Shown here piece by piece: positions 1 to 5,492 of a DNA stretch of 8,839 nt (position 1 is the first letter of the stretch; every line of letters begins with the position of its first letter). The DNA comes from Verrucomicrobiota bacterium (lineage in GTDB: Bacteria; Verrucomicrobiota; Verrucomicrobiia; Limisphaerales; AV2). Under the pieces are notes generated by a model. It was not told the origin of the DNA and searched no databases. It saw only the letters and a list, made by a program, of their open reading frames with translations. The translations under genes and the position numbers were made by a program. The stretch lies in contig QHOP01000009.1 of assembly GCA_003219345.1 (NCBI GenBank), positions 1 through 8,839 on the forward strand. The letters run 5' to 3'.

Positions 1-3000
1 GTTTCACGCGCGGTGTCCAGTGCAACTCGACGCGTTCGCCCGCACCCATGACCGCTTCCACGCGCGTTTGCTGTCGCGAAGACGCGCTGTGATAGGAAAC
101 GGCGGTCGGAAACTCCACGGCGGCTTCCGCCTCATCCACGGTCAGCGACAGCCTGCTGGAAAGAGCAGGCGGTATCGCAAAGGCGAGCTGACGTTTCGTA
201 ACGTCGCCGCCGAGTTTCACGAGGAACTTCAGGCGCAACGTTGTCTCGCCCTTTTTCGACAGCCGCACGCTGACCGAGTTGCCCTGGCGAAGCAGCCTGG
301 CGTTGGTGGGCGTGGCGACAAACTCTTCCACCGCGACGTCTTCGCCGAACAGTCGGATGGTCTGATCGGCCCTCGCTGCGGAAACCTGGATCGTCGCCTC
401 GAGGCGAGCCACGCGTTCGTGAACCGTGCCCGTGTACGTCGCGGCGAGGATCGAAACCGAGTCGATTGCTGATGGGCTACCGTCGGTGGGTGTCTGCTTC
501 GGATGGCCCAACTCCTTGGCGTCTGCCGTTGCGACGGAGAACAGGAGCGCGATGGCGGCGATGGCCGGACCCATTCCAGGTGAACCTCCTGGAGTCGGCG
601 CGGCGCCGGTCGAAACTTCCGAGGACTCCGCCTGTCGGCGCAGCCAGTGATGACGCGTGAAGAGCGCCGTCAGCGCGGCGAGGATGATGGGGACACCGAT
701 CACCAGCACCGTACCGAGCAAGCGGGTCGTCACCAGCAGATGACCGACGCTGCCGAGGATCATCGCGAGCGCGAGAGTCACCATCAGACTGCGCGCCGCT
801 GTTCGCCGGAGCTGCCACCAGAGCAGCAGAAGTCCCACCAGGAACACGGCCACCTGAAGCGTGCTTCTCACGGTGCTCAGAACTTTGGTGGTCACTGCCA
901 GCGCCTCAACCGTAAGCGGCTCTTTCGTGAGTTTGAGCACTTTGGTGAACGTGAACTTCTGGCCGCTGCGCGGAATATCGATCCGGATCGGGCGGACGCC
1001 CTGAGACATCGGAGGTCGGGCCTGAATGCCCGACGCGGGGACGCCGCCGCCAAACCCTCCACCACCCTGGCCGGCGGGAACTGCGCCCAACATTGGCGTC
1101 GGCGCCTCGGTTGGCGGTTTGGCGGACGGTGCGAGACTTGATGTCACCGCGCCAAACAACACCGCGCGGCCGTCAACATCCTTCGGCGAGTAGGCGATAA
1201 TGACGCTCGCGTCGCTGTCCGACCTGCCGGCTCCGGCCCAAACAAACTGTTCTCCACTCGCGGGGTCGATCAATAGTTTGTCCGTGCCGAGTTCGTTGCG
1301 CATCTGGTCAAAGTTCGACGGCAGCCGATCACCGTTGTCATTCGAGTAGATTCGAGCCGCGAGATCGATCTGCTTCAAATTGTTGATGGCGCTGATGCGT
1401 TGCGCCTTGGCTTTTGCTTTGCCCAACGCGGGCAGCAGCATGCCGGCCAGCACAGCGCAGATGGCGATCGCGACCAGCGCCGTCACTGCGCCATGCCATC
1501 CGCGTCGAATCGCCGAAACGAGCAGCGCCGCAATGACGCCGATCAGAATCAGCACTGCCATCAAACCTTTGGTGTTGCGCCACAACTCGCGATACGCAGT
1601 GGTGAACTCGGTCCAGGCGTCGCGCAGGCCGTAAGTTGTGCCACGCGCGACGCTCATGTTTCCGTCGAAGCTCATGAGCTGATGCGTCGCGGGCACGTAG
1701 AGTTCCCACTCGGCGAAGGTGGTCTGAATGTCCGTTTGCGGGGCGGCCAGCGCGATTTCGCGCGGCGACCAGCGCTTCAGCGAACCGATGTTCTGCGCAT
1801 ATACGATTTCAACCGCGAACGTCTGGTCGCGATTGGCCTGGCGTGGCAAGGGCACCAGCAGTTTCTCGCCGTCAGCCTCGGCCTTCACCGGTTGCCCGTT
1901 GACGTAAGCGGACCAGAACTTCGCGGCCTTCGGCAGCGTGAAGCTTTGGAATTGCTTGTCGTTGTTCTTCACCATGAACGTGGCCTGGGTGAGCATTTCG
2001 CCGGCGTCGGTTATCACAGTCGTGAGTTGCGTGCGGTCGGCGACGGCTTCCAGGATTTTTCCCTCCGGGAAACGCGTGACATCCACCGCGAGGTTATAGA
2101 AGTCGCCGGTGCCGTAGTGATAGGCGAGCAGCACGGAGCGGGTGACCAACGCGCGGTCGGCCTGGGCCAATTCGGCCTCGTCGATGCGGCGGAGCGGTTC
2201 GGTGGCCTTGGCCTCGCGGAGTTGGAGGCTGGCAGCGCTGGTGACGGCGACGCTGCCGGTCTCGCGTTCGACATCCAGCGCGTGGATACCGCCCAGCTCG
2301 AGCGTGGCCTTATGCGGATCGAATTGCTCGTCGTAGGTGACGACCAGCGTGTAGCCACCCCAGGCCTTGTCCTGCAGCGCGACGCTCCAGACGACAGTGT
2401 TGGTGTCCCCCGCGGCGCCAGCCGCATTGGGTGCAGGTGCCACCTGCTCCTTTCGGCGGATGTTCGGGCCGGTGAAGTCAACGTTCTTCCAACTTGCCGG
2501 CAGCCGGAGCCGGAATTCCTGGAGGCCCTGGTTGATGATCGCGTAACGGATGGTCGCGCTGCCCCCGAGCAGGCCGTCGCCGACAGTGACCAGGTTGAAA
2601 ATTTCGGCAATGACGCGCGGCTGAAGTTTTTCAGCGGAGAGCGTGAGCGTCCAATCGGCCTGGTCCGCGACGTAGGCGAGCAGTTCGTCGGCGCGGTGGG
2701 CGAGGTGGTTGATCGGGATTTCGCGCAGCCCATTCAGTTCGGAAGTCTTGAGGCTGATGCCCGGGGCTGAAGCCGCGCCGACCTGCGCGGTCTGCTTTGC
2801 AGCGCCGGCGATCCGCAACGGGCTGACGGCGATCTGATTCGGAAAGGTCTTCAGCGCCTGCTCCAGTTGCAGGTCCAGCTTTCGCTCGCCGAGGACGCGA
2901 CTGGCGAAGTTGACGAGCAGTTTGCCGTCGCGCGCTTTCCAATCTTCAACCCCGTCGCCGCGCACGTCTGTGACGGTGAAATTCTCCAGCGGAGAAAGTT

Positions 3001-4231
3001 CGACGGAATAGATGCCTGCCTTTTCTACGTTCAGAGTGAGCGCGTGAGTGACGAGTAACCGCGCTTCTTCGAGCCGGGCGGTGACGCGCGCGGCGACGTT
3101 GATGACCGGCTCGATGCGACGGAGCTTCACGCCGAGCGCGAGCGGACGGCCATAGAAACGATAGGCCGCCAGCGCGCCGGCGGGCGCATTAATTTGGCGC
3201 AAACCGGTGGTGGATTCCGTTTCGACGAACGTGTCTTCGGCGGAAACGGTGAGCGAACCGGTTTCCCGATCAGCGCCCTGTGGTTGGGGCAAGGCGAGTT
3301 GATCGTGGAACGGAAGACTTTCGACCGTTTGCTCGGAATAAAGTGTCAAGTGGTAGCTCTTCTCGACCGGTTTGATCAATTCGACGGTGAGGATTTGAAC
3401 CTCCGACACACCCCCGGCCCCTCCGGGGGAGGGGAGCTGGTCAGCGGCTACCGTGATGCCGCTCCCCTCCCGGGAGGGGTCAGGGGTGGGTTTTGCTGAC
3501 GGCAGACTGGAAGCCTGCGCTACGCTGATCTGCCAATCTCGGATTTGTTCGCCTTCGACTCGCGTCAGCGCGTGGTTGGCCGGCAACACCACGGAAAATT
3601 TGGAGAGATTCCCCTGGACGATGTCGTAGCGAAGTTGCGTGGCGAATTTGATGACCGTGGGTGTGATCTGGGCCGTCGCGGTGGTGTCGCAGGTAATCAG
3701 CGCCCGGCGGGCGGCCTCGGTCGCCTTGCTCTGCCAACGCAGCGCGACATTCCGGTCCGCGCCCAACACGCCGCGCACGCGGGCCGTGTCACTTTTCTCC
3801 GGCTCCAGCGGCGTGCCGCTGAGCAACTGCAGCTCGACTCCCGTGCCGCCCGCTTCGGCGGCGACCGATGCAATACCAGCTTCTGGCCCGGTGAACGAAA
3901 TCTGGTTCCACGGTTCGGCGCGGATGATTTTCGCGACGACCTCCAGCTTGAATTTGTATCTGCCCGCGCGCGCCGCGACGAGCCGATACTGCCTGCCTTC
4001 GCGCACGATTCGCAAACCGGGCGGGAGTTTCGCCGGCATCACGGCAACGTCTCCTTCAAACAGCGTCTTCGCTTCGTTGTCGGTGAGTTTGCCGTCGTAG
4101 CGGATTTCGCGGAGCAGAAGGTCTGCCTCGATCGCTGCGACCGGCGCGTTGGTGGATGGCGGAGACGGTTCGTTGGCTGACAAGGTGGCGGGCAGAAACA
4201 TTAAAAGACAGAGTTTGATGAGCGAGCGCAT
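1..4231 (-). CDS. Giant envelope protein with central membrane cluster and pseudopilin-like insert (3' end outside window)
   Basis: No family name recognised. One stop-free minus-strand frame of at least 1410 codons runs off the left edge. The start is the ATG at 4231, preceded by GGAGGT four bases upstream and followed by a signal peptide (MRSLIKLCLLMFLPATLSA). Residues ~25-880 are beta-rich, with two related segments around RETGSLTV (~315) and RETGSVAV (~655). Two membrane spans follow (~889-909, ~915-937). The second continues into LLPALGKAKAKAQR and NNLKQIDLAARIY, a pattern typical of Verrucomicrobiota/Planctomycetes pseudopilin-like proteins (~931-1045). Next come a Gly-rich linker (GQGGGGFGGG), three spans (~1124-1192) and a hydrophobic stretch ending ATADA (~1221-1237). 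A C-terminal module (~1255 on) resembles residues ~30-160. Residues ~238-276 are repeat-derived. The domains suggest an envelope or surface role; function is unknown. It is divergent from the sigma gene. Confidence is high that it is coding, low for function. Confidence 0.88.
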   Translation of the reverse strand, partial: MRSLIKLCLLMFLPATLSANEPSPPSTNAPVAAIEADLLLREIRYDGKLTDNEAKTLFEGDVAVMPAKLPPGLRIVREGRQYRLVAARAGRYKFKLEVVAKIIRAEPWNQISFTGPEAGIASVAAEAGGTGVELQLLSGTPLEPEKSDTARVRGVLGADRNVALRWQSKATEAARRALITCDTTATAQITPTVIKFATQLRYDIVQGNLSKFSVVLPANHALTRVEGEQIRDWQISVAQASSLPSAKPTPDPSREGSGITVAADQLPSPGGAGGVSEVQILTVELIKPVEKSYHLTLYSEQTVESLPFHDQLALPQPQGADRETGSLTVSAEDTFVETESTTGLRQINAPAGALAAYRFYGRPLALGVKLRRIEPVINVAARVTARLEEARLLVTHALTLNVEKAGIYSVELSPLENFTVTDVRGDGVEDWKARDGKLLVNFASRVLGERKLDLQLEQALKTFPNQIAVSPLRIAGAAKQTAQVGAASAPGISLKTSELNGLREIPINHLAHRADELLAYVADQADWTLTLSAEKLQPRVIAEIFNLVTVGDGLLGGSATIRYAIINQGLQEFRLRLPASWKNVDFTGPNIRRKEQVAPAPNAAGAAGDTNTVVWSVALQDKAWGGYTLVVTYDEQFDPHKATLELGGIHALDVERETGSVAVTSAASLQLREAKATEPLRRIDEAELAQADRALVTRSVLLAYHYGTGDFYNLAVDVTRFPEGKILEAVADRTQLTTVITDAGEMLTQATFMVKNNDKQFQSFTLPKAAKFWSAYVNGQPVKAEADGEKLLVPLPRQANRDQTFAVEIVYAQNIGSLKRWSPREIALAAPQTDIQTTFAEWELYVPATHQLMSFDGNMSVARGTTYGLRDAWTEFTTAYRELWRNTKGLMAVLILIGVIAALLVSAIRRGWHGAVTALVAIAICAVLAGMLLPALGKAKAKAQRISAINNLKQIDLAARIYSNDNGDRLPSNFDQMRNELGTDKLLIDPASGEQFVWAGAGRSDSDASVIIAYSPKDVDGRAVLFGAVTSSLAPSAKPPTEAPTPMLGAVPAGQGGGGFGGGVPASGIQARPPMSQGVRPIRIDIPRSGQKFTFTKVLKLTKEPLTVEALAVTTKVLSTVRSTLQVAVFLVGLLLLWWQLRRTAARSLMVTLALAMILGSVGHLLVTTRLLGTVLVIGVPIILAALTALFTRHHWLRRQAESSEVSTGAAPTPGGSPGMGPAIAAIALLFSVATADAKELGHPKQTPTDGSPSAIDSVSILAATYTGTVHERVARLEATIQVSAARADQTIRLFGEDVAVEEFVATPTNARLLRQGNSVSVRLSKKGETTLRLKFLVKLGGDVTKRQLAFAIPPALSSRLSLTVDEAEAAVEFPTAVSYHSASSRQQTRVEAVMGAGERVELHWTPRVK
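572..590 (-). promoter_or_regulatory. Possible internal in-frame translation start within the giant envelope gene
   Basis: On the minus strand AGGAGG (590-585) lies ten bases before an ATG (574-572) in the same frame as the giant gene, at residue 1220. The residues after it look like a second signal peptide (MGPAIAAIALLFSVATADA), with a hydrophobic core and an ADA cleavage-type motif. Two readings are possible. It may be a sixth membrane span inside one long protein. Or it may be a real internal start that makes a shorter exported product of the C-terminal module. The sequence alone does not decide. Confidence 0.3.
3409..3490. repeat. GC-rich inverted repeat pair inside the giant envelope gene
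   Basis: Two GC-rich units face each other. The left unit (3409-3437) reads CACCCCCGGCCCCTCC then GGGGGAGGGGAGC. The right unit (3461-3490) is its reverse complement apart from a few changes and one indel, and holds CCCCTCCCGGGAGGGG on the minus strand. Each unit also contains its own CCCCTCC/GGAGGGG hairpin. The block is read through in frame as Pro/Gly/Ser-rich residues (PTPDPSREGSG, then QLPSPGGAGG), unlike the surrounding beta-rich sequence. This points to a late-inserted interspersed repeat that kept the frame. Confidence 0.7.
3501..3523 (-). repeat. GTAG-headed REP-like hairpin inside the giant envelope gene
   Basis: On the minus strand the unit starts GTAG, then C, then the hairpin GCAGGC-TTCCA-GTCTGC, closed by one G-T wobble. 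A GTAG foot next to a short hairpin is the layout of REPs used by RAYT transposases. It abuts the GC-rich pair at 3409-3490 and encodes VAQASSLP in frame. I recall similar AQASSLP-type peptides in predicted Verrucomicrobiota proteins, which suits an interspersed repeat; that is memory, not a search. Confidence 0.55.
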
Positions 4232-4235
4232 AACG

Positions 4236-4241
4236 ACCTCC
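4236..4241 (-). promoter_or_regulatory. Ribosome binding site of the giant envelope gene
   Basis: On the minus strand GGAGGT is followed by CGTT and then the ATG at 4231. This is the clearest Shine-Dalgarno match near any start in the window. Together with the signal peptide that follows, it fixes the start of the giant gene. The four-base spacing is slightly short but usable. Confidence 0.6.
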
Positions 4242-4303
4242 AGATTGTTTTCAGATTTAACGGGGACGAATGAAGCGAAGTTCATGAGAATGGATTTAGC
4301 ATA

Positions 4304-4332
4304 ACCCGCGCCCGCCTGTGTGAGGCGCGGGT
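4304..4332. repeat. Hairpin upstream of the giant envelope gene
   Basis: ACCCGCGCC (4304-4312) and GGCGCGGGT (4324-4332) form a perfect 9-bp stem with an 11-base loop. It lies about 70 bases before the giant gene's start and could form in its leader RNA. There is no T-run on either side, so a classical intrinsic terminator is unlikely. Its function is unknown. Confidence 0.45.
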
Positions 4333-4638
4333 AAATGAGTTGTCAAAGATTTGTGCTGGCGAATTACGGGAACCGGCGTGAACTTCACGCAAAACGCGTG
4401 AAAATTTTCGCGGTGGACGAAACCAGAGGATAAGGCACATGCCGCGTTAGACGGCGTGGCGAAGCGAATACTCCTGGCGGCTCGTATTATGTCCCGATGA
4501 ACCTCCGGCTCTGTCGGCGGACTCGCGAAGCCGGACGGGAAAGTCCTGAAGCGAGGGTTGAAGTTCGGCCTGTTTCCCCTCTCTTCATGAACCGCCCTCA
4601 CCCCTTCCCTCAAATGTGGCTAACCGGCGGGATTGGGT

Positions 4639-4676
4639 TTACAACCTTTTGTTGCATATGCAACAAAAGGTTGTAA
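4639..4676. repeat. Perfect 38-bp palindrome
   Basis: The half-site TTACAACCTTTTGTTGCAT is followed at once by its exact reverse complement, giving 19 bp per arm with no spacer and TTGCATATGCAA at the centre. It lies in the intergenic region about 180 bp before the likely sigma start and is more AT-rich than its surroundings. It could be a dimeric regulator site, a cruciform-forming interspersed repeat or a degenerate bidirectional terminator. A spacer-less 38-bp palindrome is longer than most operators, which favours an interspersed repeat. Confidence 0.85.
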
Positions 4677-4716
4677 GCGCATTATCTGTCGAAATCGTTT
4701 GCCTACCCATGAATTC

Positions 4717-4789
4717 GGTGGGGCGAGACTCCGTCGAGCCCTGATTTCGATCCATTGGAGATCCGGGCTGGACGGAGTCTCGCCCCACC
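4717..4789. repeat. 73-bp inverted-repeat element before the sigma gene
   Basis: The arms GGTGGGGCGAGACTCCGTC (4717-4735) and GACGGAGTCTCGCCCCACC (4771-4789) are perfect 19-bp reverse complements. Pairing continues inwards for about ten more bases with two mismatches (GAGCCCTGAT against ATCCGGGCTG). The design resembles a miniature interspersed element: long terminal arms and a short core without a gene. It ends three bases before an ATG at 4793, so a sigma-gene start placed there would begin at the edge of the element. Confidence 0.8.
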
Positions 4790-4858
4790 TTCATGACGGA
4801 AGGCGAGTTCAAGCAAATGCTCGCCAAGGCTGCCCTGTTCCGTTACACTGATTGCCCG

Positions 4859-5479
4859 ATGAACCCCAATGCCGAAGCCGACTTGATCGCCCGGTGCCGC
4901 CAGGGCGAGGCGCAGGCCTGGGACGAACTGTTTGACCAGCATTACGCGGCGGCGGGCCGCTTCGTGTTTCAACTCGCGCCTCAATTCAACCGCGAGGACG
5001 TCGAGGAAATCTGCCAGGAAACATTTTTGTCCGTGATCAAAAGTCTTGAGTCGTTCAACGGCAGAAGCCAATTACAAACCTGGCTCTTTCGCATCGCGGC
5101 GAACAAGGCGCGCGACTACCGCGAGCGCCAGCGCGCTGCCAAACGGGGCGGCGGACAGGTGCCAATCTCATTGCAAGCGGAGAACCGCGAGGACGGTTTG
5201 ACCATCGACCCGCCAAGCGATACGCCCGCGCCCGATGCAACGGCGATCAACGCCGAGCGCATCGCGTTGCTGCGCGAGGCGCTCGATCAGCTTGGCGAGC
5301 CGTGTCGCGAAATCATCGAGCTTCGTTATTTCGGTGATTTGAGTTACGAGGAAATCAGCAACACCTTGCAGTTGAACGTGAAGACCGTCAGTTCGCGCCT
5401 GAGCAAATGCCTGGATCACTTCGAAGAAATTGCGCGCAACGTGTTTTCGAGAGAGAATATTACGCCGTCTTCCGTCTAA
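4859..5479 (+). CDS. RNA polymerase sigma factor, ECF-type sigma-70 family
   Basis: From the ATG at 4859 the product has 206 residues, normal for an ECF sigma factor. Region 2 (~5-95) includes ADLIARCRQGEAQAWDELF, the DVEEICQETFLSV core-binding helix and LQTWLFRIAANKARDYRERQR for -10 recognition. Region 4 (~138-195) carries LDQLGEPCREIIELRYFGDL and the helix-turn-helix SYEEISNTLQLNVKTVSSRLSKC. There is no region 1.1 or full region 3. An upstream in-frame ATG at 4793 would add 22 residues, but these lack sigma-like character and begin at the edge of a repeat element, so 4859 is preferred, although neither start has a clear Shine-Dalgarno. The stop lies 13 bp before the next gene, a putative membrane partner, so they are probably co-transcribed. 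It should direct RNA polymerase to envelope or stress promoters; the targets are unknown. Confidence 0.94.
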   Translation: MNPNAEADLIARCRQGEAQAWDELFDQHYAAAGRFVFQLAPQFNREDVEEICQETFLSVIKSLESFNGRSQLQTWLFRIAANKARDYRERQRAAKRGGGQVPISLQAENREDGLTIDPPSDTPAPDATAINAERIALLREALDQLGEPCREIIELRYFGDLSYEEISNTLQLNVKTVSSRLSKCLDHFEEIARNVFSRENITPSSV

Positions 5480-5492
5480 CGATTTGAACGAG

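Larger units (their letters stand above)
4232..4858. other. Divergent intergenic region between the envelope gene and the sigma gene
   Basis: These 627 bases separate the divergent starts of the giant envelope gene and the sigma gene. They hold a short hairpin (4304-4332), a perfect 38-bp palindrome (4639-4676) and a 73-bp inverted-repeat element (4717-4789). Promoters for both genes should lie here, but I see no convincing -35/-10 pair. TACACT at 4844-4849 lies just before the sigma ATG at 4859, without a matching -35 box. Between about 4340 and 4620 I see no supportable gene or RNA; the open frame there (4296-4613, minus) has no coding character I trust. Confidence 0.6.

Noticed and set aside
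1400..2770. 456-codon open frame on the plus strand
   Set aside because: It lies wholly antisense to the giant minus-strand frame, which continues without a stop, has a signal peptide and sensible membrane segments. The plus-strand translation shows no recognisable domain and is a high-GC shadow.
4296..4613. 105-codon open frame on the minus strand in the intergenic region
   Set aside because: The translation has no domain, no ribosome site and the look of translated repeat or GC-rich filler. It also ends in the hairpin at 4304-4332. A small gene cannot be fully excluded.
4639..4676. Palindrome as a standard intrinsic terminator
   Set aside because: It sits upstream of both divergent genes rather than after one. 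It has no loop and no T-run following the stem.
4793..4858. Upstream start for the sigma factor, adding 22 residues
   Set aside because: The added residues are not sigma-like, there is no ribosome site, and the ATG lies three bases from an inserted repeat. The ATG at 4859 starts right before the conserved region 2.
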